Source of the DNA: Dysidea avara
Lineage: Eukaryota; Porifera; Demospongiae; Dictyoceratida; Dysideidae
Direction: 5' to 3'
Length of the DNA stretch: 64,000 nt
NCBI RefSeq assembly: GCF_963678975.1
Contig: NC_089276.1
Span: 26,927,555-26,991,554 of the forward strand
This document shows, piece by piece, positions 1 to 13,100 of this stretch (within the stretch, counting starts at the first letter, position 1; each line of letters begins with the position of its first letter). The position numbers were made by a program, and so were the translations under genes. The notes under the pieces are model-generated. The model was not told where the DNA came from, ran no database searches, and saw nothing but the letters and a program-made list of their open reading frames with translations.

Positions 1-3000
1 TCAAACTAGTAATTGGTTTACCAGTGATCCGGGGCCTGCAAAGTTCACTAGAGGATCAGCGTCCATTACCCACCCATTGTGGGCTACTACATTGCTACCA
101 GCTGCACTCTCAATCTCTTCATTGGTAAGAGGATCACCACCACCAAGGACATAGAAATACCTGTGAACCAGTTAGAGTAAAATAATGGATGTAACCTCCT
201 TTCCTCACCTTGGAAACAATGCTTTACTTTTGGTGATATCCCGTTGTTGGGGACCACTGGGGTCAAGGAATCTGTATTGCAGGTTGGCAACAAGGTTGTT
301 TGTAGCCTTCTGTAGCTGTCGCATGATCACCTGCTGCTGTGTAAAATTGAGGTGTTCAAGGTGCTGCAGTAACCCACGGCAACAGTGTTCTATCCGTTCT
401 TCGTAGCAAACCACCTCTTCACTAAATACAATCAGGTATTTATAAATAACATGTAATTACCAAAATACTAAAGCAACTAACAAAGAAACATTGAAGATAT
501 CCATGGCAACATCACCATCAATACTGCTGCCATTACGACGAAACTCAGGGTCTTGAATAATGTTCAACTCCTTGTTGGTAGACTGTCTTTGTTTCCCAAG
601 GGATTTCACCTTGTAAAGATTCTGTCGGAATTCATCCACAATGGCATCAACATCAACACAGAAGTATTCCCACAGCTTAGCCCCAGGCAGAACTGTGTCC
701 ATAAGACGTGATGCAATGATTGATATGTCACGTTCTGATGTTACAGTAGGGGAAATCCCTCTATCAACCCACTCTCCATCTGCAATCTCATCAGAAAATC
801 TCTTCAGTGATGCATCAAGCGCATATGCTGGTCGGAGGTGTGGGGAATTCACCAAGTTATATGCAGCCTCAGGGTGATCCAGTAACCATGGTGAATCAAA
901 GGAGGTGTGGTTCCATACAACATCAACAATACTGTTCACACCCCATGACTTGCTCATGTGATCCACCAGTTCTTTAACCTTCGTGAAGGCCTTGTCCATT
1001 ACAAGATCATGTGATGCTCCAACAGGATCTGATGAACAAGAAACATCATACAACAAAGCCTGTGTAATCAGGCCACCTGACATTATATACAGTTAAACAT
1101 CAACGTGCTAATAAGTGCACAAAGACCTGCAAGGAAAACTATAGCAAAGAAGTGGAATAGATAGGTTTCACTGACAATTAACCAATAAATTTTGCACAGC
1201 AGAATTGAAGACTCCTGCCTGTACAAATGTTAACTCTAGGGAGTTCTAATTAGTATGGTAGTAACGTTAATTAGGGTGTGGGTTTTTCTGACCAAAAATA
1301 TCAGCTTCATAATATTATCTAGGCACCTTGGCAGTATTGGTTAGGTATAACCAAGCCCAAAAGTGCCTCCACAGTGTAACCCTCAATTGATTATTACAAA
1401 AATTTTAATCATTCAATGGAATTGTCTACTAACTGCCTGTCTACCTGATGCCTTCAGGCAAGCATAACATGATAACAGCTAAGGCCATAGGCCTGATTTT
1501 TTCACTGTTCAACGTCACTTCGTCCCAAGATGTGCCTTTTGGTATACAACAGTATGTACAATGCACGCATCATGGACTTACATTTGTCCTCCTTTGTGTC
1601 CCATTTCTTTTTGCTGACTGCCACGGTGTCGATTTGTGTGGTAGCACAATGCATGACTTCATTACATTTGTAAACAGGAATCGACCATATTTTACATGGT
1701 GACTGGGTTGATTACAGACACGCTTCCATAATACTGTTCTTCGTTTGAAGAGCTGTGTAACAAGCTGAAGGCAAAGCGTGATGGCCACTACACTTTCTAG
1801 TCAGTAATTAATACACTGTAGCTGGGGCATGTGTTCAGATGAAAACCTCTGGTGCCATCCTCGATGCAGTATGCACGGGTTCACCCGTCATAATAATGTT
1901 ATTAAAAAAAGTTTAAAAAACAAGTACAAGGAGAATTTAGGAATTTTAATAGGGATCATAGATTAAAAAAGTAGGGAAACAAGGTATGTCACCTACACCT
2001 GCAGTGGACATTTAATCCCTAATTCAGTCTAAATGTTCAATAGTATATCTGCAAGTGTAGGCGACCTCCCTTGTTTCCCTACTTTTTTCTATGATCCCTA
2101 ATTGAACTTAATTTGTCCTTTACTTGTTTATTTTAGACTAAACAAATTTCACATTTAAAAGTGCCTTTATAGCCATGCATGTGAGCAATGAAGAACTGTT
2201 CTTTTTAAGCCTCTTGCAACAAAGTTCCTACTAGGGATGGGCAGTATTGACATTTCTGCCATATGATTATTGTCATGAGCTACTATCACGATTATTGTCC
2301 ACTTAACAAAAAATATTAAAATATTCAACTGAATGACAAAAAATATTTTTAAGATGAAAGATTATTACTTCTAAAAATTCAGTTATTACACAATGATTAC
2401 CAATTTCGATTATCACTAATTAACAAAAATTAGATGATGTCGATTATTGCCAACAAAATAATCACAATTATCACAATAACCAAATAATTGCCCATCCCTA
2501 AGGCGTCCACAAAGTTACTATTCAGCAGGTAGGTAACCAGAGCAACACTGTGGACAGAGCTAGATGTGTTAAGTATAGTGTAGTATGTGCCTTATAATAA
2601 TAATGTTATAATTGCTTATCATTAACAAAACTGCTAGAAGGCATATGGAGGTGACTTAGTGAATATGTGTACAGTGCAAGCGATCAAGTGATTCAGTAAC
2701 CTCTAAATGAGCTATGATATAATGTAAAGCAGGTTATTTACGAAGCAGAAAATTTTGGCAAAATTTCAATTTCAAAGAATGTACCGTATAGCTGGTTATT
2801 TTCGAACCAGAAATTTTCATAGGAACAGTAAAATCTGAATTTTGAAGGTTTTACTTTCGAAGATGCATATTTCGAAGTGCAGGTGGATTTCAAACAAATA
2901 GAAATTCGTGTCACAAATTACCAAAATACGTAGAGTCTACATGTGCTCTCCTTACTGATGGAATTGAGGACGGAATAATCCCCACTTTTGCACACTGGAA

Positions 3001-6000
3001 AGAAGACTTGAGTTGTAACAAGAGTTAAAAAGTAGAGTAATTAATTTACAGTAGTTAGCAGCCACTGACGAGGGAATCGTCGGCTAGATCAGGGTACAAC
3101 AGCAGATGGCATGGATTCTCAACAATGGCCATTCTGGATAGTTTACTGGCTATTGATGCCTGAGTAATGATACTGTATAATACTGAGCTTAAACTTGTAA
3201 AGAATACACGAGTGAATACATGTTATTTGATCACGTGAAAGCACATTATTTTTAGCTACTTGTGGGAATTTACTTTCGAAGAACAACAGGACTTGGAAAT
3301 TTATTTTTGAAGAGAAGGGCCTCTTCGAAACATCCAAAAATTTTTTTAAAACCCTTCAAAAATAACTAGTTATACAGTACATTTGAAGTTTGGTGGATTT
3401 CAAATAAACAAAATTTGTGCGACAAATTACAAATGATGGACATGCATGCTTGCCAGCAACTGACTTACTGATGGAGTAATCCTCATCTGTATGCACTGGA
3501 GAGTTGACTGGCAAGCGGAGCAAATTCTAAGGTTTGATCTTGCCTATGCTAGATGGCAGATTTGGATCAGCTGTCTACTACAGTAGCTATTGATGTAGTA
3601 ATGATACTGTTTCAACCATTACAATCACTAACACTGAGTTAAAACAACGAGCGATGACATGTGTACGCCAATCATGTAATTAAAAGGCAAGTCACTTTAT
3701 TATTGTGATTGAAGAACAGCAGGTCTTGGGAGTACATTTTCAAAGAGAAGAGCCTTTTCAAAATATCCGAAAATAAAAACCCTTCAAAATTACCCATAGT
3801 CTGTGATAATCTTTCAAACAGGAAAAACCATTCATCAAACGTAGAGTGAAAATTAAACTTGTCGGTTGCTATGTCATGTAGTGCACATACACTAGCCAAA
3901 CAACAAATCATAATGACCACCAACTCTTGGGTTGGCCATTTCAACAACAGGAAAATAGATAAGAGTACAAGTCTGTATGAGGCTTATTATCTCTACTACT
4001 GTACATACTACACATTGAAAGAAAAAAATTCTGCTTATAATTGTACTCTGGACCCAGCAATCCTACCTCTTTTTTTTTTATTGTTACCATGGACCTTAAG
4101 CCTGTCAGATTGTTTAACAACACCTTCTGAGGAGTGTACATTGACAAAAGTTCCAATAGGTCAAACTCTAGAGTTCAAAGTATAATTTACATTCTTCACT
4201 GATATACAGTATCTGTACTCATCATGATTTCTTTTTACAAAACCTACTGTACTGTATGATGACCTAGCATCATGCATGTCAATAGTATTTTCAGTTATTT
4301 TTAAGGGAGAAATTGTGCAATATTTTATACACAAAATTCAAGACATTTTGCTGTCATCCCAATCAAAGTGATATATGTACTTAACCTCAACAGATGCATT
4401 CAGTATTCATGATTATATTTTCATCAAGTCTTAGGTTATATTATATTTTCATCAAGTCTTAAGTTATATTATATAGTTATACAACGGCCACGAGTGCTCT
4501 GCCTGATATAAACGCACGAGCCTGAGGGCTGTCAGGCCCGAAGGCAAGTGCGTTTATACAGGCAGAGCACGAGTGCATGTTGTATAACTGTTATGTACCA
4601 CTCATCTAATAGGTGGGGAGAGTCTCACAAGACAGCTGTACTACTTATAAAGGCCAGGTTTCTAACATCGATTGTGGGTAACCAAGCCAGACGTTGCGAC
4701 GACGTTCCCCCTGCAGTACTGCAGCCACCTGAGATATTGAAAGCTAGTACGCTATGGGTTATATCACTAACCTGCATTCGCTGTTCGACTCTCACCATGT
4801 AGTGCTCAGCATGCCAGTGTGCCATATAGACTAAGCACCAGACAAATCACCAGTGATTCTCTCGAGCGAAAAAAAGCAGCTAAATAGATGGTTTAAGTAA
4901 ACAAAACCCAACTACTAAACAATACTAGTCTAATTCTTACTATTCACACTGGCTAAACTCGAATCTGGTGGCATGACAAAACTGGTTCCCACAATCGAAC
5001 TTAAAGGTTAGTATTATTTAGAATATATTTGTTTTATTGAGTCATTGTCGAAGTGGACTACAGTTTAATCTGGGCTAAGATGGCACCAGACTAGTAAGGT
5101 GTATAAGTACGTTTATATATATGTAGACTAGAGTTGTGGCCACCCGTGTTGGCTTTTTCGATCGCCATTGGTTGCTTGTAAACATTATACGTATTGGTGA
5201 CGTTATGGCCCACAATCGACCTTTACATGTCAGGCTATAAAAGAATTCGAGTAATCTGTGAAGTGTCTTTCCACCTATTAGGTGAGGTGTCGTAGTGGTC
5301 TTCACCACTGGCACTTGTGCTATGCTGCACAAAACCGCAGCCAGTGCAATATCTGTATATTGCACTGCGATCGGTGCATTATAACTTATAATGCACTCGT
5401 TGTGGTCTACAAAACCGCAACCAGTGCGTTATAAGTTATAATGCACTCGCTGCGGTCTGCAGCAGTGCAATATACAAATTATGGCACTGGCGGTGCCTTT
5501 GAACTGCCCACGCAGAATGGTACATAATCCTTTTATCTCCCAGTCCTAATATAGGCACATATACAATACTTGGTTTGATTACCAAAAACAACTTGTGGTC
5601 AATACAAGGTGAAGGTACAAAGTTTCATGCACCCAATGTACAAACAATAGTGAAATCACAAGCACAATAGAGTACCACAGAACACTGGAATCCAGATAAG
5701 TACAGAAACACAACAGCTTATAAGATACTGTGGCCATCAGCATGCATATGACATAACTACAATCATAAGACTGTCTATGTAGCACATTGAAAGAAAGGAT
5801 GTCAAAAGTGATTTGCAGTGATCTTGTGGTAGGTGAAATATTTAATTCACCTTCAATAAATGGAAATTTGAAGTCCACCAAAACTAACAGTTTTAAAACC
5901 ATACCCACATAGGCTTCTAAACTTCCTGCCCACAACTGCACAATAGGAAATAGAACTAATCTGGCACTACAAAATTCAAAGACAATTCTTACTATAAGGT

Positions 6001-6894
6001 AAAATCATGCAATTTGCACCAACTTTCACAGTTCCCTTTTACATGTACTGTACAACATACATGCATACACACACTCACAGCTGTATACTAACAGCAATGT
6101 GGATAATTCATTGTTAAGATACATACATACAGACATGCTCTGACTTACCAGTAAATTTCACGGTGACTTTTTGTGGTGTATAATCTGCTGGTAGATATCG
6201 GTCACAGAGTGCCAATTGATCACTAATACTATATGCTGATGCAGACCCCCCGAGCTGTTGTATAGGTGTAAAGTGTATCATATTATAGGCTGCCTCCTTG
6301 GTCACTGTAAGCCTTTCTTCCCACTCTTCAAGTGGCCCTAACAACTTGGTAATGTGGGTGATGCAACATATACCATCCAAGGAATAACCCAAATTTGGCT
6401 CCACTACAAGGTACCCTGATCCTGAATATGAGCTAGAAATAGATTATATAATTCAACACACCCACACCACACCCCTAAACATACTCATCATGATTGTCAG
6501 TAGCAAAGTAGTAAAAGCGAAATGTTCCTGCAGTCTTGATAGCAATATCAGCATGTCGGTCAGGATCATATTGATCATTACGATTACAGGACCACTCTAG
6601 CTCGTGGTAGTTGCCTCTCTGGAATGCTTGTCCAGGCAAAGGGTAGTCACACATCACGTGAACATTGTGAGACAGCATAGACGGTCCCAGTCGAAACCGC
6701 ATCGTCTCGCCTGTTAACATACAGCAATGGGCTATGAACTGTGCGTGTTTTAGTGTGATAAATATCTGAGCAGCTGTTTAGCAGCTAGAAGTCTTTGTAA
6801 CATACTCACCAATTTGTAATATGAATAACTTTCCCTCCAGCTGTTTCCCCTCATCTTTGCGCAGCTCTAGCGTCTTGATTGTAGTAGCTGCCAT
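1..6894 (-). CDS. AGL: Glycogen debranching enzyme, 5' part (partial)
   Basis: The bifunctional debranching enzyme moves a maltotriosyl unit and then hydrolyses the alpha-1,6 branch glucose of cytosolic glycogen. Exons, transcription order: 6894-6810, 6710-6485, 6432-6149, 1076-461, 421-209, 160-<1. All junctions are GT/AG and reading phase is continuous, giving about 528 residues of a protein usually near 1,500, so the rest lies left of the window. The start MAATTIKTLELR matches the family N-terminus. Visible family motifs are FRLGPSML (exon 2), NMIHFTPIQQLG (exon 3), DVVWNHT at about residues 250-256 (glucanotransferase domain), NLVNSPHLRPA, IIQDPEFRR and NVVAHNGWVM. Exon 3 begins after ttctag, which restores the frame with exon 2. 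Intron 3 is 5.07 kb and full of repeats. It is head to head with YJU2B. Identification is firm; the 421-209 exon is the least conserved part. Confidence 0.93.
1250..2127 (+). repeat. Composite dispersed repeat, copy 1 (with fold-back end)
   Basis: It lies in AGL intron 3. It begins near the motif ggtttttctgaccaaaaat, then has a short degenerate ctgcctg-type tract (about 1433-1455), then a protein-like block (1448-1702) whose translation has FSLFNVTSSQDVPFG. It ends with a hairpin at 1920-2127 with outer arms acaagta...tacttgt and inner arms tagggatcatag...ctatgatccct. Two more copies are at 15,887-17,228 and 61,712-62,896. I read it as a non-autonomous mobile element; the class is not clear. 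Confidence 0.7.
2232..2500. mobile_element. hAT-like MITE (TIR tagggatgggc)
   Basis: The terminal inverted repeats are tagggatgggcagt on the left and attgcccatcccta on the right, resembling hAT-superfamily ends. The interior is rich in gattattgt/acaataatc-type words and has no coding capacity. The flanking 8 bases do not match each other, so no target-site duplication is visible here, unlike the four other hAT-like copies in the window. Confidence 0.6.
2782..3800. mobile_element. TIR element plus tandem partial second copy
   Basis: Bases 2782-3379 are bounded by inverted repeats taccgtatagctggttattt and aataactagttatacagta. The interior carries ttcgaag words. Bases 3380-3800 repeat the interior in the same order (ggatttcaaa, gacaaattac, then acttactgatgga, then a gaacagcaggtcttgg block), so a second, end-less copy follows directly. 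No coding capacity is seen. Confidence 0.55.
4476..5527. repeat. Long hairpin and inverted-repeat cluster
   Basis: Bases 4476-4588 fold into one hairpin: arm gttatacaac...agtgctctgcctg...ataaacgcac pairs with gtgcgtttata...caggcagagcac...gttgtataac around a 25-base loop. Next, ttatgtacca at 4591 is inverted at about 5519-5528, and ctaataggtgg at about 4607 is inverted at 5272-5283, so a roughly 0.94-kb inverted-repeat element may follow. Near the right end, two 56-bp units with the word gcattataacttataatgc are in tandem (about 5373-5460). Positions 5528-6148 hold nothing I recognise. Confidence 0.5.
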
Positions 6895-7100
6895 TGCCAG
6901 CTACCACCACAATATCCGCTAACGATACTACTAAATAGATTTAGCAGTTGCGCTTTTATTGGGGCCGGGTCAGAGCTGGGGTCAGAGTGCGCAGGTGCGT
7001 AGGTTGAGATAACTCCCGTCCCTTCTAGAGCGCATCCATTCTATGGGCGCTTATCTATGAGTGCACTTTAATTAGAGTGCAACAAGCTATATAGATCAAA
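6895..7100. promoter_or_regulatory. Divergent AGL / YJU2B intergenic promoter region
   Basis: Only 206 bp separate the AGL start codon (minus) from the YJU2B start codon (plus), so both transcription starts must lie here or very close. The stretch is more GC-rich than its surroundings. I see no clear TATA box. The promoter role is inferred from geometry. Confidence 0.5.
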
Positions 7101-10100
7101 ATGGTGAGTTAAGCCATAAACTGAACATTTTAGTGTAAACTTTACATATTTATAGGCTGAAAGAAAGGCAGTTAACAAGTATTATCCACCAGAATGGCGT
7201 CCAGAAATGGTCAGCAAACATAATATTTGTATGGAAACAAATAAGACATAAATTCACATAGGGGTCTTTGAATACCTTCCATGGGTCACACCCTCTCAGG
7301 GAGAGGGCACGTAAACTCCACCAAGGGATCATGATAATGAGGTGAATATTGTGTGCCACTGTTTGTGTATAGTCTCACGTGGCCAGACCGCTTTTTTGTC
7401 TTTTTCATTTGGTCGGGAAAAGGGTCTGGTTCGGTTCAAATATCCGCACTTGTTCTCAAAATCCCGGTTGTGGCCGGGATTAATTCTACGTGCGCATCTT
7501 AATGCATTCTCAAAGCATGCTTGAATGGACGTTAAGTCTGCCATTGACTGGGTAATTGAAAAGAAAGGATTCCGGTCATTCAGTGACGAACAGGCAAGCT
7601 ACAATTTTGTAATGTTTGTATTGATTGTATGTAGTAAGCGTACATAGAATTAATCCCGGCCACAACCGGGATTTTGAGAACAAGTGCGGGTATTCGAACT
7701 GGACCAGACCCTTTTTTTTCCCAACGAAAAAGAAAAAAAAGTGGTCTGGCCACGTTAGACTATAGTGCTTGTACGTGTGGCTACATAAGGGTGTTTGTGT
7801 CTGTCTGTATGCAGGCATGGATTCATTAAATACATGTGTGCATGTACGCTATTGTGTGTGCGTGCATGCGTGTGCGTTCTAGAGGTAAAACATTGGGGTT
7901 CTATGGCACTACAGGTTTGAGCTCCCATTCAACATCTGGTGTGCAGGGTGTGGAAATCATATTGGAGTTGGTAAGTCTCTCTGTGTTGTCTCATATTTTG
8001 TGATATACTGTGATAACTAGGTGTTCGTTATAATGCTGAGAAGACACAAGTAGGCAAGTACTACTCTACACCGATATTTCAGTTCAGGATGAAATGTCAC
8101 CTCTGTGATAACCACTTTGAGATAAGAAATGACCCTAAGGTGTGTGTCTGTGTCTCTGTACGTGTGTGTCTGTATAGTGTAATGTAATGTCTATCTATGT
8201 GACTATGCATGTAATGTGCACCAACATACACGACTGTACATTTTCTCACCAGAACTGTGACTATACTGTGGTGAGAGGAGCTTCTCGTAAGAATGAGAAA
8301 TGGGAACACAAAGAAGGAGAGACAGTGTCCATAGCAGGTTGTTAAGGAGCTCATCACCATAGTACTATCATCCTAGTTTAGGTCGCGAGGAGGCCACTAA
8401 GTTAGCCAGTGATGCTATGTACAGACTGGAACATGGAGTAGGGGACAAAAGGAAGGCTGAAGATGCTACTCCTCGTATTGAGCAAATCAAGGTAAATGGA
8501 TTATAGTATGTTCACGTTGAGCTGAATCCTCAAAAACATTTAATAACTCATGGATGCAATTACACATGATCTTGAAATTTGGCTCATTTGTAGTACTGCT
8601 TGATCCGCTAAAAATATTTCAAAATCTTTTTGTTCAAATGTTTGACATAATATTTACGGCCAATCAAAATTTTCACAATACATTTCCTATGGGAAAGCCA
8701 TATAAGTACAGTGTCCATTGCAGCCCTTTCCCAAACTTGTAATGGAGCCAAACTGTACATGTCTGTTGTTGACACCTTTGCTGTTACCAATAATCATCTG
8801 GTTGGCTGAAATGTTAACTCTGTTGAGAAAAAATCCACTTTTAATTTTTAGCTGTTTTTTAGGATTCAGCTCAACGTTAACATACTATAATTAGCTACAT
8901 TACAGTGTATACAGTACAGCAAGAAGAGCATGCATTAGTTTTATTGTCTCTTGACTGGTCATTACCTTTTTGTGTACAAAATAAATGAGCGCTCATAAGT
9001 CACGTTTGAGGTCGGTCATGACGTGTACTGATGACATGCAGTAATGGTGTCAAACTGCAACTTGACAATGAAGCACCCACACACATCCTTTGTTACTCAT
9101 ACTCAAGTTTATATCACCTGCTGATTGATTGCTGATTGTCATTTCGGATTCTGCTATAATTGTGAACCATGGTTGAGTCTATCACTGGGTCTACTTGTTA
9201 TACAAAGGGAAATAGTACACGTATGTAATATAGGCCACCGTATGTAATATAGGCCAGCGGTAGTTTCTAATCAAAGAACAATAGTGTAGGTACAGGATAT
9301 CATGATAACAGCTTTCACTTTTCTTAACTAGAATACATTATGTCAGAATGAGTGAGTGGTGAATACAAACACATTCTTTAAATATGAGAGCTACTAATAT
9401 TCACAATGAAGTCACTGGTGATATCAAGGAGCTACACCTCTTTGTGTGGGCAACTGGCTATATTGCCTTCTCTAATCATTATGGCATCACTACATTGAAA
9501 ATGCCACATACAATAATTTTCTAGTTTCATTGTCTAGAATTGGTTAACCTTATACATTGATATCATCACTGCATAAAAAATTTGTGTTTAAAGGTGACCG
9601 TCAGAGCAAAAGCTATAGTGTAACTTACACTTTCTGTTGTAAAACAATGAGTGAAATATTGTGTACTGTATATACAGGAAAATCATTAAATTCTGATTGT
9701 GCAGCTACATACTTATGAAGCAGTTTTAAACCTATACACATCTTGTTCACTTGCATGGTGGGTTTGTTTTGTTACATAGCCGCAAGAGCATGCCTGTTGT
9801 TAGAACAGGACATCAAAAATGTTGCATACATTTTTAGTTGACTAATGTAAGAGTACACCTGTATATATGTCTAATAAGAAATGGTCCTTAGCCATGTGTT
9901 GCGATTACAAAGTAATATGGCATATATATTGTTTCTTATCCACATACCTGTAAACGACAATTATTAAATTTACAGAAGCTACAAGAAAGCAAATTGGATG
10001 ATTTTGCTCTTAACCAGTTGCTCAGATCACGCCTGAGGGTATGTGTTGTCCACGTGATGCTTACATGGCATCACATGATCCACTAGGAGGAGAAGAAACA

Positions 10101-13100
10101 GAAGGCAGAGGAGGCAGCTGAACAACAAAGACTACAAGACAAGGCTGGACTGAACATCACTATTGTGAAGGAATCACAAGCTGATATTGCTGCTGCTAAG
10201 AGAATAAAGTTTGACAGAGGTATGGTTTAACTGGCGTACACAAATAAGTTGATTTCAGGTTTAATAATATGTTCTGCCAGTTGAGAACTTATTTATACTA
10301 TTGTATTCTCAAAGGTGATTATTGAAGTCGAGGCTTACACTGAAACAGTAATCTAATTTTGTAAATGGACCTTGTTAACCAATTCACAGTAGTGTTGTGT
10401 TGGGAATTTGGGCTCTAAAGCTTCAACAGTTTGGCTGTTAGACTTCTGGCTTAGGCATGAGCTCTCACTCTAATCATTTTATTCAGTTTCTAATTTACAA
10501 TAAATTCACACAAATAGCAGTTGATCTTCTGCGATTCCTATAGTATAGAAAAAAAGGTTAAAGGGAAGCCTCAAACCCAACCATGCGCTGGCTTCGGGGC
10601 TTGTAATTGGGAATGGACTACGGGAGACTGCTGGACTAGTTTTTGTTTTTTTTACATTCCAGAGTACAGAGTTGTGTTTGTTACTGTATTTGTAAAAACT
10701 TATCCCTCAGAAATCCCTTTACTTTGTACATCTCCACCAAAGCATCCAATTCAGTGCAGGCTACTTTCTATAACATGCCTAGTTTCAAAGCTGAATGTGT
10801 ATATAATTATGTTGGTAGCAAATGGTTTAATTCCCATGTTTGATCCCCAAATGTAAACAGTACATAGAGATACTCTGGATCAACTACCATAGATTTGTAT
10901 GAAGATACAGTGTCAAATTTTTCATGGGACTAGATGTTGATGATATAGTCTAAGTCCTTGAAATTAGGTTGAGTAATCCTAAGGCTGCAGCACATGTTGC
11001 TGCAGACCTTCAGTGCTGGTCACTGTAAAGCATTAATACAATACAATACAATACAATACAATATATAACGTATATCAACTACCGTAATTACACCTGTACA
11101 AGTAGCTGGTACATTCATACCAAGTAGTGAGTTGTGTTGTAATGCCACAGTACTACCTTGTTTATGTACGCATTGGCTTAGTATCATCATACATGTGCAT
11201 AATTCTTATCTGCAAAATAGAATGATCTGAGGCATTACTAAACAATAACATGAAATTTCAACAGGAAAAAACTATATCGCTAATACCATAGCTAGTGCAA
11301 TAAACTTGAGACATTCACACTCACATTCAAGCAGTTATGACTAAACAATTGCACTGAAGAAAGTGTAACAGCCAATGTGCCTAACAAAAGTGTTGAAAAA
11401 TGCAATTAAAAAACAAAAAAAACACTAGTCCAGTGTTTGTACCTTCCCCTTGTAATTACAAAAGAAGTGATATCCTTACCAAAACAGCCAAGCTGTGAAA
11501 AAAGGGTGCGGCCAGCCAGGGTGAAAAGTTATGAAATCAAAGGTGACGGCCGCTCTCTTAGATTCCATAACTTTTCCATCCAGCTAGGCCACATTTTTCA
11601 CTGTTTGGCTGTTTTGGGGGTGTTACTATTCAGTGGACTGAACTACTGGACTGGCATATTTTTTTTGTTTTTGCACATTATATGGATTGAGTTTCACCAG
11701 TTAATGGTGTTTTGTAGCCTGCAGCCCACTATTAAACACTGAGTACAGGCAGTGAAATGTACAAAAACTGTCTTTCAATAATTTTGCTACTGTTCAGTTA
11801 TACTGCTATACAACATGGGGCTCGATAGCTACAACACTTACTCTTACCCTGTAATGCTGCTATGTGACAGTGATAGTTAATCAGCAATCATCTTTCCAGG
11901 TGATGATTATATCCTTAGAACAAGCTCAACGAGCAAGCTGTGTAGTCTTTTGTGGCATCTATAGGGGCTTAGCTTTTTCAGCACTGGCGCTTATAATTTC
12001 TAATCGTTAAGCCCCTGTGTCGAAATAGACGTCTGGCAACGAAAGAATACACTGCTCACTCGTTGAGCTTGCTCTTCGTCAACTGAAAAGATGTTTGCTG
12101 ATTAACTATTGCTGTTCTGAGGTTGAGTCTTGCTAGTTAATGGCCTTCAGAAAACTTGCAGTCTGCTACTAGAATGATGAGTGCGAGGAGTGGAATAAGC
12201 AAAAACTGACTTCCAGTGATTTCACACATATACCTACTCCTTATCAGTATGCTGCAGGGAATGTGCTATCAATGATAAAGTCTTGGTGATAGTAACAAGC
12301 TTGTACAATGCTAATAAATTTGGTCACATATTATAGTACACCATGTAAGAACTAATCGTGATAGCAAAAAAACTTTACAGCTGCAACGAGTTGTATATTG
12401 CATGTAGGAACGAATTTAGCTACAATAGATTGTCCTAGGTTGTGTCCCAGGGGTCTGAGCTATTTATTTAGTTTAAGGATACAGTGTACACTGTATAATA
12501 GATAACACAAATATAGTAAAATGATTTTTGGTTAGCTATCGCCATATACGTATTACATTCTCCAAAACACAATACACTAAGAAGTGTATAATTGTTGTAG
12601 AGCATAATTAGTGAAATCACTAGAAGTCAGTTTTTGCTTACTCCACTCCTCACACTCATCATTTTAGTAGCAGACTGCAACTATTCTGAAAGCCCATAGC
12701 TACAGTAGCAAGACTCAATAAAACCAAGCTCAGAATGTGTAAAAACCAAATATATGTCAGTCCAGTTTTCCAGTCCAGTAGTCCAGTCCAGTGATTAGTT
12801 ACACCCCTTATTCCTTCATGGTTTGTCCAATTCCTGCCACTTATATCAATTCTCCATATATCTTTAATATGCACAAATCAGGTGAAGGTGTGAAGTACAC
12901 ACATGGTTGGTGTTTGGGTCCTACTTGGCATGATCACTGTATTGAAGCGGTCATATTAAAGAGTTGGACATTTATTCAATTTTCAGTGTGTGTTCAAGAA
13001 GGTGCATGCAGCAGTGTCCCAACTTAGTTGTCAGGCACTTGTACTGTAATTTAAAAACATACCTCAGTCTCCTTTGTATGTATTCTCACGGATGCATACT

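Noticed and set aside
2232-2500. 8-bp target duplication for the first hAT-like element
   Set aside because: The flanks gttcctac and aggcgtcc do not match, so no TSD is claimed here.
5579-5941. 120-codon minus-strand open frame in AGL intron 3
   Set aside because: No recognisable family, hydrophobic and Cys/Ser/Leu composition typical of AT-rich chance frames, and no splice partner.
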